Assembly (NCBI RefSeq): GCF_021390575.1 | Contig: NZ_JAJEJQ010000001.1 | Location: forward strand, 2,518,501 to 2,582,500 | Reading direction: 5' to 3' | DNA from: Paraburkholderia adhaesiva | GTDB lineage: Bacteria; Pseudomonadota; Gammaproteobacteria; Burkholderiales; Burkholderiaceae | Length of the DNA stretch: 64,000 nucleotides | Shown: positions 51,228-60,605 of the stretch, in pieces | How positions within the stretch are numbered: the first letter of the stretch is position 1 | How the letters are laid out: each line of letters starts with the position of its first letter | Made by a program: the position numbers and the translations under genes | The notes under the pieces: generated by a model | What the model was told of the DNA's origin: nothing | Databases searched by the model: none | What the model saw: only the letters and a program-made list of their open reading frames with translations

Positions 51228-51345
51228 TCCGACGCGTGGCACGCCGCCGCGAAAACGCGGCGCGCCACACGTTTGGTGTCAAAATATTGTTTTTCGCGCG
51301 TCGGGGCCGCTCGCGCGCACCGATTTCACCTGTTACGGATTCACC

Positions 51346-52575
51346 ATGAGCGATATCAAAAAAGTCGTGCTCGCCTACTCCGGCGGCCTCGACACCTCCG
51401 TCATCCTGAAGTGGCTGCAGGACAACTACGACGCTGAAGTCGTCACCTTCACCGCCGACATCGGCCAGGGTGAAGAACTCGAACCGGCCCGCAAGAAAGC
51501 GGAACTGCTCGGCATCAAGCCGGAAAACATCTTCATCGACGACCTGCGCGAAGAATTCGTCCGCGATTTCGTGTTCCCGATGTTCCGCGCCAACGCGCTG
51601 TACGAAGGCGAATACCTGCTTGGCACGTCGATCGCACGTCCGCTGATCGCCAAGCGCCAGATCGAAATCGCACGCGCGACCGGCGCCCAAGCCGTTTCGC
51701 ACGGCGCGACCGGCAAGGGCAACGACCAGGTACGCTTCGAACTCGGCTACTACGCGCTCGAGCCGGGCATCAAGGTGATCGCCCCGTGGCGCGAATGGGA
51801 TCTGCTGTCGCGCGAAAAGCTGCTCGCCTATGCTGAAGCGGCCGGCATTCCGATCGACATGAAGCACCGCCAGGGCGGCGCGCCCTACTCGATGGACGCG
51901 AACCTGCTGCATATCTCGTTCGAAGGTCGCCACCTCGAAGACCCGAAGGCTGAAGCCGAGGAAGATATGTGGCGCTGGACGGTGTCGCCGGAACAGGCGC
52001 CCGATGCGGCCGAATTTGTCGACATCGAGTACGAACACGGCGACCCGGTCGCGATCAACGGCAAGCGCGTCACGCCGGCTGAAGCCCTGACCGAACTGAA
52101 CCGCCTCGGCAGCAAGCACGGCATCGGCCGTCTGGACCTGGTCGAAAACCGCTACGTCGGCATGAAGTCGCGCGGCTGCTATGAAACGCCGGGCGGCACG
52201 ATCATGCTCAAGGCGCACCGCGGCATCGAGTCGATCACGCTCGATCGCGAAGTCGCTCACCTGAAGGACGACCTGCTCGCCCGCTACGCCTCGCTGGTCT
52301 ACAACGGCTACTGGTGGAGCCCTGAGCGCAAGGCAATCCAGGTGCTCATCGACCACACGCAGCAGAACGTCAACGGCTGGGTGCGCGTGAAGCTGTACAA
52401 GGGCAGCGTCTCGGTCGTCTCGCGCGACTCGAAGGACACGCTGTTCGACAAGACCATCGCGACCTTCGACGACGACGGCGGCGCCTACAATCAGGCCGAC
52501 GCCGGCGGCTTCATCAAGCTCAACGCACTGCGTATGCGTATTGCCGAAAACGCGCGCCGTCAGCGCGGAAAGTAA
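51346..52575 (+). CDS. argG: Argininosuccinate synthase
   Basis: ArgG condenses citrulline and aspartate using ATP. At 409 aa it is the common bacterial form. The N-type PP-motif is [17 protein letters not shown]. Also visible are [15 protein letters not shown] and [13 protein letters not shown]. It follows argF by 118 bp, giving two consecutive steps of arginine synthesis in one locus. A strong terminator follows. Confidence 0.98.
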   Translation: MSDIKKVVLAYSGGLDTSVILKWLQDNYDAEVVTFTADIGQGEELEPARKKAELLGIKPENIFIDDLREEFVRDFVFPMFRANALYEGEYLLGTSIARPLIAKRQIEIARATGAQAVSHGATGKGNDQVRFELGYYALEPGIKVIAPWREWDLLSREKLLAYAEAAGIPIDMKHRQGGAPYSMDANLLHISFEGRHLEDPKAEAEEDMWRWTVSPEQAPDAAEFVDIEYEHGDPVAINGKRVTPAEALTELNRLGSKHGIGRLDLVENRYVGMKSRGCYETPGGTIMLKAHRGIESITLDREVAHLKDDLLARYASLVYNGYWWSPERKAIQVLIDHTQQNVNGWVRVKLYKGSVSVVSRDSKDTLFDKTIATFDDDGGAYNQADAGGFIKLNALRMRIAENARRQRGK

Positions 52576-52600
52576 GCGACATCCTGCACGCAGGCTGCAA

Positions 52601-52637
52601 AAAAGCCGGGACGCGTAATAGCGTCCCGGCTTTTTTT
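52601..52637 (+). terminator. Terminator after argG
   Basis: AAAAGCCGGGACGC (52601-52614) pairs with GCGTCCCGGCTTTT (52621-52634), followed by more T. It is also usable from the reverse-strand IclR gene. Confidence 0.93.
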
Positions 52638-52679
52638 CATCTCGCCACTGCCGCAACACCCAGGCTGCGCGCAGTCCGG

Positions 52680-53483
52680 TCAGACTGTCTCCCCCAACCG
52701 CCGCGCGAGCGACTTGAGCAGCGGTGCGACGCGCTGGCGAAACACGTCCGGTCCCATCGACGATGCCGGCCCACTACAGCTCAACACAAGCCAGCGGCGC
52801 TCGCGCGGCTCGCGAAACGGCACCGCTACCGCGTTGACGTCGTCGTGCCAGTCGCGAAACGAGTAGCAGCAGCCCTCTTTCCCGAACGTCTCGATCTCGC
52901 GTTTCGTGGCCGCTACCAGTGCAGGGCCATCCTCGCCCGCCGCCTTTTCCAGTTCGGCCATCAGCGCCATACGGGCATCCAGTGGCAGGACTGCAAGGTA
53001 TGCGCGCCCCATCGAGCTCGTGAGCATCGAAAGCCTTGAGCCCGATGCAAGACCGAGCGTGAGTGCCGTTTCGCTGCGGATCGTCTCCAGATAGACCATG
53101 CCGAGGCCGTCGCGGCAACCGAGCGACACCGCCGCCCCTACTTCGCGCGCGAACGCTCGCAGATGCGGCCGCGCGAGTTCGAGGATATCGGTACCGGACA
53201 GCATCGTGAAACCAAGCGAGAGCACGCCCGCATCGAGCGCGTATTTTCCGAGCGATTCGTCGAAGCGCAGGTAACCGAGCACCGTCAACGTGTAGGCGAG
53301 CCGGTTCACGGTCGCCTTTGGCAGTCCGGTGCGCTCGACGAAATCGCGGTTACCGAGCAGCGTCTCACCGGGGCGAAACGCACGCAGTAGTTCGAGGCCA
53401 CGCGCGAGCGCGACCACGAACTTGCGCTCGTCGATCGCACCATCGGGCTGCGGCGCATATAAGGGCAATCCAGATACAGACAT
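52680..53483 (-). CDS. IclR-family transcriptional regulator
   Basis: A 267-aa regulator. The N-terminal winged HTH reads ALARGLELLRAFRPGE, NRDFVERTGLPKATVNRLAYTL and GYLRFDE. The C-terminal effector domain has TDILELARPHLRAFARE, VYLETIRSE and SMGRAYLA. It is divergent from gcdH across about 100 bp that contains a perfect IclR-style dyad. It therefore probably controls glutaryl-CoA degradation. Confidence 0.94.
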   Translation of the reverse strand: MSVSGLPLYAPQPDGAIDERKFVVALARGLELLRAFRPGETLLGNRDFVERTGLPKATVNRLAYTLTVLGYLRFDESLGKYALDAGVLSLGFTMLSGTDILELARPHLRAFAREVGAAVSLGCRDGLGMVYLETIRSETALTLGLASGSRLSMLTSSMGRAYLAVLPLDARMALMAELEKAAGEDGPALVAATKREIETFGKEGCCYSFRDWHDDVNAVAVPFREPRERRWLVLSCSGPASSMGPDVFRQRVAPLLKSLARRLGETV

Positions 53484-53524
53484 AGGCGGGCGAGTGGTAC
53501 ACTGGAGTCAACTTGCAAAACATT

Positions 53525-53541
53525 GTTCCGCATAGCGGAAC
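53525..53541. promoter_or_regulatory. IclR-type operator upstream of gcdH
   Basis: GTTCCGC-ATA-GCGGAAC is a perfect 7-3-7 dyad 41 bp before the gcdH ATG and 42 bp from the IclR start codon. Similar TTCCGC-N3-GCGGAA sites are known for IclR-family proteins. Confidence 0.75.
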
Positions 53542-53581
53542 TTCCGTCAAGTACCAGATTTGCCATTCGAGGAGAGACGTC

Positions 53582-54772
53582 ATGGCCCAACACGCCCAGT
53601 TCCATTGGGAAGATCCGCTGCTGCTCGACCAGCAGCTCACCGAAGAAGAACGCATGGTGCGCGACGCCGCCGCCGCTTATGCGCAGGACAAGCTCGCACC
53701 GCGCGTGCTGGAAGCGTTCCGCCATGAAAAGACCGATGCGTCGATCTTCCGCGAAATGGGCGAAGTGGGCCTGCTCGGCCCGACGATTCCCGAAGAGTAC
53801 GGCGGCCCCGGCCTGAACTACGTGAGCTACGGCCTGATCGCGCGCGAAGTCGAGCGCGTCGACTCGGGCTATCGCTCGATGATGTCGGTGCAGTCGTCGC
53901 TCGTGATGGTGCCGATCTATGAATTCGGTTCGGAAGCGCAGAAGCAGAAGTACCTGCCGAAGCTCGCGAGCGGCGAGTGGATCGGCTGCTTCGGCCTCAC
54001 CGAGCCGAACCACGGCTCCGACCCGGGCAGCATGGTCACGCGCGCGAAGAAGGTGAACGGCGGCTACTCGCTCTCGGGCGCGAAGATGTGGATCACGAAT
54101 TCGCCGATCGCCGATGTGTTCGTCGTCTGGGCCAAACTCGAAGAGGACGGCAAGGACGATATCCGCGGCTTCATCCTCGAGAAGGGCTGGAAGGGTCTGT
54201 CGGCACCGGCGATCCACGGCAAGGTGGGTCTGCGCGCGTCGATCACCGGCGAAATCGTGCTCGACGAAGTGTTCGTCCCCGAAGAGAACATCATGCCTTC
54301 CGTGAAGGGCCTGCGTGGTCCGTTCACGTGCCTGAACTCGGCGCGCTACGGCATCGCCTGGGGTGCACTCGGCGCGGCTGAATCGTGCTGGCACACCGCG
54401 CGCCAGTACGTGCTGGACCGCAAGCAGTTCGGCCGCCCGCTCGCCGCGAACCAGTTGATCCAGAAAAAGCTCGCCGACATGCAGACGGAAATCACGCTCG
54501 CCCTGCAAGGGTGCCTGCGCCTTGGCCGCATGAAGGACGAAGGCACGGCCGCCGTCGAGATCACGTCGATCATGAAGCGTAACTCGTGCGGCAAGTCACT
54601 CGATATCGCCCGTCTCGCACGTGACATGCTGGGCGGTAACGGGATCTCCGATGAATTCGGCGTCGCGCGTCACCTCGTGAACCTCGAAGTGGTCAACACC
54701 TACGAGGGCACGCACGACATCCACGCGCTGATCCTCGGCCGCGCACAGACGGGCATTCAGGCGTTCTTCTGA
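53582..54772 (+). CDS. gcdH: Glutaryl-CoA dehydrogenase
   Basis: An FAD-dependent acyl-CoA dehydrogenase, 396 aa, converting glutaryl-CoA to crotonyl-CoA in lysine, tryptophan and aromatic degradation. Features: [35 protein letters not shown] with the substrate-binding [22 protein letters not shown], and the catalytic-base segment [15 protein letters not shown]. The Glu and the Arg-containing LNSARYG fit GCDH. The start is the ATG at 53582 after GAGGAGAGACGTC. Confidence 0.95.
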   Translation: MAQHAQFHWEDPLLLDQQLTEEERMVRDAAAAYAQDKLAPRVLEAFRHEKTDASIFREMGEVGLLGPTIPEEYGGPGLNYVSYGLIAREVERVDSGYRSMMSVQSSLVMVPIYEFGSEAQKQKYLPKLASGEWIGCFGLTEPNHGSDPGSMVTRAKKVNGGYSLSGAKMWITNSPIADVFVVWAKLEEDGKDDIRGFILEKGWKGLSAPAIHGKVGLRASITGEIVLDEVFVPEENIMPSVKGLRGPFTCLNSARYGIAWGALGAAESCWHTARQYVLDRKQFGRPLAANQLIQKKLADMQTEITLALQGCLRLGRMKDEGTAAVEITSIMKRNSCGKSLDIARLARDMLGGNGISDEFGVARHLVNLEVVNTYEGTHDIHALILGRAQTGIQAFF

Positions 54773-54801
54773 TCACTGACCGTCTGGATCTGCAGTATTG
54801 C

Positions 54802-54832
54802 AAAAGCGCCGCACATCGTGCGGCGCTTTTTG
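54802..54832. terminator. Bidirectional terminator, gcdH/peroxiredoxin gene
   Basis: AAAAGCGCCGCAC (54802-54814), ATC, GTGCGGCGCTTTT (54818-54830), then T. It serves convergent genes. Confidence 0.92.
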
Positions 54833-54859
54833 TTTGGGCAACCCGGGCGGACTGACGCC

Positions 54860-55498
54860 TTACTTGTTCGGCTGCGGCGTGAGGCGCAGATACGGACGCA
54901 GCGCCTTGTATCCCTTCGGAAATCTTTCGCGGATGAGCGCTTCATCCTTCAACGACGGCACGATTACGACATCGTCACCCTGCTTCCAGTTGGCAGGCGT
55001 CGCAACCTGATGGCTATCGGTGAGTTGCAGGGAGTCGATCACGCGCAGCACTTCGTCGAAGTTGCGGCCCGTGCTGGCCGGATAGGTGATGATGAGCCGC
55101 ACCTTCTTCTTCGGGTCGATCACGAAGAGTGAGCGCACTGTGAGCGTCTCATTGGCGTTCGGGTGGATCATGTCGTAAAGCGACGACACCTTCCGGTCGC
55201 CATCCGCCAGAATCGGAAAGCCGACGCTCGCGGCCTGCGTCTCGTTGATGTCCTTGATCCACTCGTTGTGCGATTCGGCCGTATCGACCGAAAGCGCGAT
55301 CGTCCGGACGTTACGCTTCTCGAATTCGTCTTTCAGCTTCGCGGTCAAGCCGAGTTCGGTCGTGCAAACGGGCGTGAAATCCGCGGGATGCGAGAACAGC
55401 ACGCCCCAACTGTTTCCGAGCCATTCGTGGAACCTGATGGGGCCGATGCTCGAATCCTGTTCGAAGTCGGGTGCGGGATCGCCAAGACGTAGACTCAT
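54860..55498 (-). CDS. Peroxiredoxin, 1-Cys (Prx6) type
   Basis: A 212-aa thiol peroxidase reducing H2O2 and organic peroxides. The peroxidatic Cys is in HPADFTPVCTTELG (about residue 45). Length and the C-terminal extension (PANWKQGDDVVIVPSLKDE) match Prx6/AhpC-TSA 1-Cys enzymes, and no resolving Cys is visible. ATG at 55498. It is convergent with gcdH. Confidence 0.95.
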   Translation of the reverse strand: MSLRLGDPAPDFEQDSSIGPIRFHEWLGNSWGVLFSHPADFTPVCTTELGLTAKLKDEFEKRNVRTIALSVDTAESHNEWIKDINETQAASVGFPILADGDRKVSSLYDMIHPNANETLTVRSLFVIDPKKKVRLIITYPASTGRNFDEVLRVIDSLQLTDSHQVATPANWKQGDDVVIVPSLKDEALIRERFPKGYKALRPYLRLTPQPNK

Positions 55499-55853
55499 GT
55501 TCAATGTCCTTGAATGGATGGAAGACTGGCGCGCAGTAACGCTGCCAGCCCACGGAAAAGTAAGCGAACTTTGAAAAAAGAATACGGGAAACCTGGCGTG
55601 GAACAAACGAACATCGGTTCACACCGTTATGTGTTTTTGTAATTTTGGGCGCGATGACGGAAACTTTACGGGACAGATCAACTCCATTCGATGGGGCAGC
55701 GAATTGTCATGCGATACGCATCGCGATGAACTACGGCAAGACGGCGCACAAGCAACCCGCGCTTTGCAGGCGATGAATGCGGTGCGCAGCGCTTGCCAGC
55801 ACCCGTTTCTTTGTTACGATTCACGCGTGACGTGATACGAAGGGAGCCAGTCA
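55499..55853. other. Peroxiredoxin/DUF883 divergent intergenic region
   Basis: A 355-bp gap without a supported gene. It holds divergent promoters; TTGTTACGATTC near 55810 could be part of the forward promoter of the DUF883 gene, but the boxes are not clear. A short forward frame (55629-55835) lacks family features. Confidence 0.4.
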
Positions 55854-56156
55854 ATGTCAGAAGTCAACAAGGAGAGGCTGATGTCCGATATCAAAACCGT
55901 CCTCTCGGACGCGGAGGATCTGCTCAAGCAGGCTGCGAGCGCCACCGGCGAGCGTGCGTCCGAACTGCGCGAAACGGCGCTCTCGCGCCTGAAGCAGGCG
56001 AAGGAAAAGGCGGCGGACGTTCAGGTCGTTGTCGTCGAGAAGGGCAAGAAAGCGGCCCGTGCCACCGACGACTACGTCCATGAGCATCCATGGACGTCGA
56101 TCGGTATCGCCGCGGGTGTTGGCGTGCTGATCGGCCTCCTGATCAACCGCAAGTAA
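55854..56156 (+). CDS. DUF883 family protein (YqjD/ElaB-like)
   Basis: A 100-aa protein: an amphipathic helical N-terminus (coiled coil, LKQAASATGERASELRETAL) and a C-terminal membrane anchor with HPWTSIGIAAGVGVLIGLLI. This is the YqjD/ElaB pattern of inner-membrane proteins that can associate with ribosomes in stationary phase in E. coli. It begins a YqjD-YqjE-YqjK-like cluster. Confidence 0.93.
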   Translation: MSEVNKERLMSDIKTVLSDAEDLLKQAASATGERASELRETALSRLKQAKEKAADVQVVVVEKGKKAARATDDYVHEHPWTSIGIAAGVGVLIGLLINRK

Positions 56157-56325
56157 CTGCATCGCGGGGCGCCCGGCGTGCGTGTGGGCGCGACCGGTCG
56201 CATGAATGTGGCCGGCCGCGCGGCACTAGCGCGCCCGTGCGCCCCAGGTCCGTCAGGGTCTGTAACCGGTGTGCCTTGCCGGACAGCAGTCCTTGACGCA
56301 TCCGCATGCGCAATCCGCTCTCGCC

Positions 56326-56712
56326 ATGACGACAGATACCCAATCGCCACGCCCCGAACATGGAGCACTGCGCCGCCTGCTCAGCTCCGCGTTCGCGATG
56401 CTGCAGACCAGGCTGGAACTGGTCAGCATCGAGCTAGCCGAAGAGAAAGACCGCCTGTTCGGAGTGCTGTTTCTCGGCCTTGCGGCGATGATGCTCTTGT
56501 CGATGGCCCTGATCACGCTGACTGCGCTGATCGCGATCGCCTTCTGGGACACATGGCGCTGGCAGGCGCTCGCCGTTATCACGATCGTCTATGCGCTCGC
56601 CGCGCTGTTGTGCGCGCTGAAGGCGCGCAGTGGACTGCGCGACGCTCCGCTGGTGTTCCACGCGACGCTGGAGGAGTTCGAGAAGGATCGCGAGATCTTT
56701 CGCAAGCCCTAG
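56326..56712 (+). CDS. Phage-holin-superfamily membrane protein (YqjE-like)
   Basis: A 128-aa inner-membrane protein with two strong hydrophobic segments (LFGVLFLGLAAMMLLSMALI and LAVITIVYALAALLCAL) preceded by an amphipathic LELVSIELAEEKDRL. This is the DUF1469/YqjE arrangement. I use the ATG at 56326; the longer frame before it has no family features. Role: probably envelope structure or stress, by neighbourhood. Confidence 0.88.
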   Translation: MTTDTQSPRPEHGALRRLLSSAFAMLQTRLELVSIELAEEKDRLFGVLFLGLAAMMLLSMALITLTALIAIAFWDTWRWQALAVITIVYALAALLCALKARSGLRDAPLVFHATLEEFEKDREIFRKP

Positions 56713-56743
56713 TCCCGGAACCGCTTGTTGCCCATCCGACAAT

Positions 56744-57208
56744 ATGAGCCGACCCCGACCGGATACCGCCTTCCGCCCCGCCCGCCCGCGCTCCCGCGAG
56801 CTTTCGACACCGCAACTGCGCGCGCTGCGTAAGGAGTTGCTGATCGTGCGGGCTGGTGTGGAGCGTGCCGAGATAGCCACTACGATTATCGAGTTGCGCA
56901 CGAGCGTCGCGCGTTTTAACTGGCTGCGCTTTCTGGTACCGGGCCGTGGCCGCTCGCACAGCCGAGGCCTTGGCGCCGGACTCGGCAATCTCCTCACGCA
57001 ATATCCGCTTCTGAGTTCGCTTGTCTCCCTGGTCCTCACGAAGCCGCTGCGCGGCCGCGTCTTCTCTGCGGCACGCCCGATCATCAAGTGGGGTGCCGTC
57101 GCATTCGCCGCGTGGAAAGTCTGGCGCACGTGGCAACAAACGCAAAGCCAGGACAGCCAGGCCGCGGGCAGCGAATCGACCGAAACGGCGGACGATCAGG
57201 GCTACTGA
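56744..57208 (+). CDS. YqjK-like hypothetical protein
   Basis: A 154-aa basic protein with the segment LRALRKELLIVRAGVERAEI, a helical linker, and a hydrophobic patch (IIKWGAVAFAAWKVWRTW). It is placed third in the DUF883-YqjE-YqjK-type cluster, with 31 bp to YqjE. Sequence similarity to YqjK itself is weak; assignment rests mainly on position and helical pattern. Confidence 0.7.
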   Translation: MSRPRPDTAFRPARPRSRELSTPQLRALRKELLIVRAGVERAEIATTIIELRTSVARFNWLRFLVPGRGRSHSRGLGAGLGNLLTQYPLLSSLVSLVLTKPLRGRVFSAARPIIKWGAVAFAAWKVWRTWQQTQSQDSQAAGSESTETADDQGY

Positions 57209-57228
57209 AATACCCTCCACCGTTCTGT

Positions 57229-57651
57229 TCAGCGACCGCGCCAACAGTCGCCCGGCGAATCCGCGGACGCATGGGTTGTCAAATTGCCTCGCTTTCCCGT
57301 GGCATCCAGTGTGAAAGTGCCGCACGCATCGTCTTGCATCGGACCTGACTCCACGGGTGACGCGGTTACCGCATACCCGCCATTCGATTCATCCGCGGGC
57401 AAGAGTCTGAGCCGATAGACCGCCGTGCCCGTCGGCGGCGCCTGGTCCATGCCGGACGGCAGCGACGTGGCCGCGGGCTTCTGCATATCGACGAACTGCG
57501 CCGCCCGATAGAGCGCTGTCATGGCGTCGATGCGATGACCCCGCGCGATCTGGCTACGGTAGGCCGGTACCGCAAAAGCCGCGACGATCGCCACGGCCGC
57601 CAGCGTCATGGCGAGTTCCAGTAGGGTGAACGCAGAGACTCTGACTCTCAT
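57229..57651 (-). CDS. Type IV pilin-like protein (PilE-type)
   Basis: A 140-aa pseudopilin. The prepilin N-terminus is SAFTLLELAMTLAAVAIVAAF, with cleavage after Ala before FTLLE; Ala instead of the usual Gly at -1 is slightly unusual. The mature protein has an added C-terminal Cys pair (DDACGTF and DCWRG), typical of the D-region disulfide of minor pilins. Last gene of the minor-pilin operon. Confidence 0.9.
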   Translation of the reverse strand: MRVRVSAFTLLELAMTLAAVAIVAAFAVPAYRSQIARGHRIDAMTALYRAAQFVDMQKPAATSLPSGMDQAPPTGTAVYRLRLLPADESNGGYAVTASPVESGPMQDDACGTFTLDATGKRGNLTTHASADSPGDCWRGR

Positions 57652-57676
57652 CGCTGTCCTTTTGCGCCAACGTTGT

Positions 57677-58207
57677 TCAGAACGGGCGCGCGACGACGCG
57701 CCGCCAGTGTTTTTCGACGCGCGAGCCAACGAACACGACCTGGGCCTGTAGCCAGCTCTGCGTGTCGTCGTCCGCTCCGAAGCCGCGTGCCGTAACGACA
57801 AACGCGCGTGCATCAGGACGACTGTCGATACGCCATGCTTCGACCAGGCACTGCGGCGGCCTGACCGAGCCGAACCACCCGGCAACGGGCGCGACGGCTT
57901 GTGCTTCAAAGGCGTCTTTGCGCCGCCAGCCATCGGGTTCGCCGGGCTGCTCCGGTAACGATGGCGCGACCATCGAACCATCAGCGAGTGCCCGACTGCA
58001 AAGCGAAAGCGCCCCGTCTGCGGCGTGGAAGGACACGAGGTGATCGGCGATGAAGCTCGCATTGCGAGCTTCCAGCAGCCACGCCTCGAACCATGCCGCC
58101 GACGTAACCAGCATCATCGACGCCATCACTAGCACGACCGGCAACGCGACGCCTCGCGGCGCCGAAGATCCGCGGCGACGACGACTGCGACCACGCACGC
58201 CACTCAA
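57677..58207 (-). CDS. Type IV pilus minor pilin PilX-like
   Basis: A 176-aa protein with a basic leader, then GVALPVVLVMASMMLVTSAA, a PilX/GspK-like N-terminal helix that lacks the conserved Glu at +5. The start is a TTG at 58207 overlapping the pilW stop as TTGA. Basis for PilX: position after pilW and this N-terminus. Confidence 0.82.
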   Translation of the reverse strand: MSGVRGRSRRRRGSSAPRGVALPVVLVMASMMLVTSAAWFEAWLLEARNASFIADHLVSFHAADGALSLCSRALADGSMVAPSLPEQPGEPDGWRRKDAFEAQAVAPVAGWFGSVRPPQCLVEAWRIDSRPDARAFVVTARGFGADDDTQSWLQAQVVFVGSRVEKHWRRVVARPF

Positions 58208-59004
58208 GATGGCTCACCTTGCTGATTACGCAGCGTGATGTGCCGCCAGAACGTCTGCCGCATGCGCCCATCGGTTGCGGACTTCGACGCGCCATCGCAA
58301 TCGACATAGCTCACGCGACGAGGAAACGGCGCACCGCGCACCTGGACACACAGATCTACGGCGACCACCGACGACCACTGATCGCCCGCCAGCGACGAGG
58401 CGTCCACGGGTTGCGTGGCGTTCGTCGGCCAGTAGCGCAGGCGCAATAGTTCGACGCCCTCCACGAGCGGTTGCGCGGTACCGACGTTGCCCGAGCCTTC
58501 GCAATACAGTTCTGGCTCGCCGGTCGAACTGCTCGCTTTGGCGTGGTAGCGGTTGACCACGTTGACACCCGTTGCACCGACCGCCTGACCGAGGCAATCG
58601 GTAACGAGGCCAGCACTCGACGGCCAGGTCGAGACGGTGTCACCGATGTAGCGAACGGCGATGCCGTCTGACCCGCCCGATAACAATTTGCAGGTGAGAC
58701 TGGCGTCCGCGCCAGTCGGACGGCCCCCCGAGCAACCGAAGACCGCGGAGCCGGAGAGACTTTGCGGCTCGTCAGCCGGGGAGAATCCAGCGAGCTGGAT
58801 CTGCTCTCCCACCAACGTCAGCGCATTCATGCCCGCCTCGTGAATTCGTGCGGCGTCGGTTGCAAGACGGAACGCTTGAAGCTGCGAACGGTATGCGGCC
58901 ACCGCTCCCGCCGTCACGACGAGGCCAAGGGCCACCGCGATCACCAGCTCGAGCAGTGTATGGCCGGTGCCGATCTTCAAGCGAATGGCGCGGCTGAGTT
59001 TCAT
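58204..59004 (-). CDS. pilW: Type IV pilus assembly protein PilW
   Basis: A 266-aa minor pilin. The prepilin motif is GHTLLELVIAVALGLVVTAG, followed by AYRSQLQAFRLATDAARIHE, typical of PilW. The ATG at 59004 overlaps the pilV stop (ATGA). Cysteine pairs in the C-terminal part (FGCSGG and CKLLSGG, DLCVQV and YVDCDG) could form disulfides. Confidence 0.88.
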   Translation of the reverse strand: MKLSRAIRLKIGTGHTLLELVIAVALGLVVTAGAVAAYRSQLQAFRLATDAARIHEAGMNALTLVGEQIQLAGFSPADEPQSLSGSAVFGCSGGRPTGADASLTCKLLSGGSDGIAVRYIGDTVSTWPSSAGLVTDCLGQAVGATGVNVVNRYHAKASSSTGEPELYCEGSGNVGTAQPLVEGVELLRLRYWPTNATQPVDASSLAGDQWSSVVAVDLCVQVRGAPFPRRVSYVDCDGASKSATDGRMRQTFWRHITLRNQQGEPS

Positions 59005-59429
59005 CGAGCGAACGCCAGTGCGAAGCAATCTCGTCCGGAAGCGAGAGGCGCACCATTACAGGTCGATGGCGGCACGACGACGCCCGACGCGATCGCGAAG
59101 CCGGAAAACGCCCACGTTACCGTCGCATTCGACACACCGGACTCCAAATTCGAGACTCCTGCAAGACCGTCCGGAACTATCGTGACGACACGCGCCTTCC
59201 ATACGGCGAGCCCGGCGCCGGACAAGCTCGCAGCCTCCGCAATTGCATCGGCGGCAAATGCTGCCCGTTCACGTGCAGCTACCGCCTGCGCGTTGCGGCC
59301 GAGCGCGAGTTGCGTACTCATCAACCCGAGCGTGCAAATTGCCATGATGGACATCGCCAGCGCCACCTCAAGCAACGTCGAGCCACAGGCGTGGGAGCAT
59401 CCTCGCAGACTCACGATGACGCCTTGCAT
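59001..59429 (-). CDS. pilV: Type IV pilus modification protein PilV
   Basis: A 142-aa minor pilin with CGSTLLEVALAMSIMAICTL as prepilin motif and helix, then LMSTQLALGRNAQAV, the PilV pattern. It overlaps fimT by 19 bases and pilW by 4, indicating tight translational coupling. Confidence 0.88.
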   Translation of the reverse strand: MQGVIVSLRGCSHACGSTLLEVALAMSIMAICTLGLMSTQLALGRNAQAVAARERAAFAADAIAEAASLSGAGLAVWKARVVTIVPDGLAGVSNLESGVSNATVTWAFSGFAIASGVVVPPSTCNGAPLASGRDCFALAFAR

Positions 59430-59947
59430 GCACCGTCGCTAATACGCGCCCGACCGCCGGCCGCAATGCGGATACACCGGCGCCAGGCCGCCCCGCTCGT
59501 AGCGGCGCTCACGATGCGCGGCGCAACCTCGAAGTCGCGCATCACACCAATTGCCTGACCGGCTGGCGGTGTAAACGTGATCGAGCCCAACGGCGCAGCC
59601 ACACCGATCTCGTCGAGCGCCGGCTTCACGCGCAATAGCCTGAGTGCGCCCGCGACTTCGGCCGTCACGGCCCACCCGCACGACCAATCGACTGCACCGG
59701 ACGGACACGCTTTACCGGACGCAAGACAGTTGCCCGCCGTGTCGACGCGGCAAACGGTGACGCGCGTCTTTCGACGAATGGCCTCATTACGCGCGTAGGC
59801 AAGTGTGACGAGTAGCGCATCGGCGCGTGCGTTCACTTCGTCGCGCACGCGCCATGTTACGAATACTGGTGTCGAAATCGTCGCGCAGATGGCCAGCAGG
59901 ACCACGACAACCATGATCTCGATGAGCGAGAAGCCTTCGCACTTCAT
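59411..59947 (-). CDS. fimT: GspH/FimT family pseudopilin
   Basis: A 178-aa minor pilin with MKCEGFSLIEIMVVVVLLAI, cleaved after Gly, and the GspH/FimT pattern LLVTLAYARNEAIRRKTRVTVC. It is first in the operon fimT-pilV-pilW-pilX-pilE-like. ATG at 59947; a TTG two codons earlier is also open. Confidence 0.9.
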   Translation of the reverse strand: MKCEGFSLIEIMVVVVLLAICATISTPVFVTWRVRDEVNARADALLVTLAYARNEAIRRKTRVTVCRVDTAGNCLASGKACPSGAVDWSCGWAVTAEVAGALRLLRVKPALDEIGVAAPLGSITFTPPAGQAIGVMRDFEVAPRIVSAATSGAAWRRCIRIAAGGRARISDGACKASS

Positions 59948-60104
59948 CAGCAATCCTTATCTTGATGGGATTGCAGTGAATCTACCGGCGAAACGCATTC
60001 GGAACAATTAGCCGAACGGCCAGCTAGTGTGCAAGACGCACGCTCGCGACAATGCAAGCGTCACGAAAAACAGCGAGAAAGGGAGAAGAAAAATGCAGAC
60101 AGGC

Positions 60105-60587
60105 TCAGCGTTTGCGCGGCGGTGTGTCGGCGCTGCTGGAACGGCGGAATTCTCCGATCACGTCCTCGAATTCGGAGACGTCCTCGAAACGCCGGTACAC
60201 GGAAGCGAATCGCACGAACGCGACCATATCGAGTTCGCGCAACTCGGCCATCACGAGTTCCCCGAGGCGCTCGCTGCGCACCTCGCGCTCACCGCTGCCG
60301 AGCAATTGATATTCGATACGGGCAACCGCCGCGTCGATCGCATCAGCCGCAACCGGGCGCTTGCGCAGCGCCAGTTGCATGCTTGCCGCGATCTTGCGGC
60401 GGTCGAATTCCGTGCGGCTGCCATCCTTCTTCACGACGGCCGGCATCGACAGTTCGACCCGCTCATACGTAGTGAAACGCTTGTCGCAGGCCGGACAGCG
60501 GCGGCGGCGCCGGATCGCGGCGCCGTCTTCGGACACGCGGGAGTCGACCACCTGCGTGTCTTCGTGCCGGCAAAAGGGGCAGCGCAT
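60105..60587 (-). CDS. nrdR: Transcriptional repressor NrdR
   Basis: NrdR represses ribonucleotide reductase genes in response to ATP/dATP. The 160-aa protein has an N-terminal zinc ribbon ([17 protein letters not shown] and CPACDKRF) and an ATP-cone domain ([19 protein letters not shown]). It lies just downstream of glyA on the same strand with an 18-bp gap, a usual arrangement. Confidence 0.97.
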   Translation of the reverse strand: MRCPFCRHEDTQVVDSRVSEDGAAIRRRRRCPACDKRFTTYERVELSMPAVVKKDGSRTEFDRRKIAASMQLALRKRPVAADAIDAAVARIEYQLLGSGEREVRSERLGELVMAELRELDMVAFVRFASVYRRFEDVSEFEDVIGEFRRSSSADTPPRKR

Positions 60588-60605
60588 GATCGATCGGCCG
60601 AAGGA

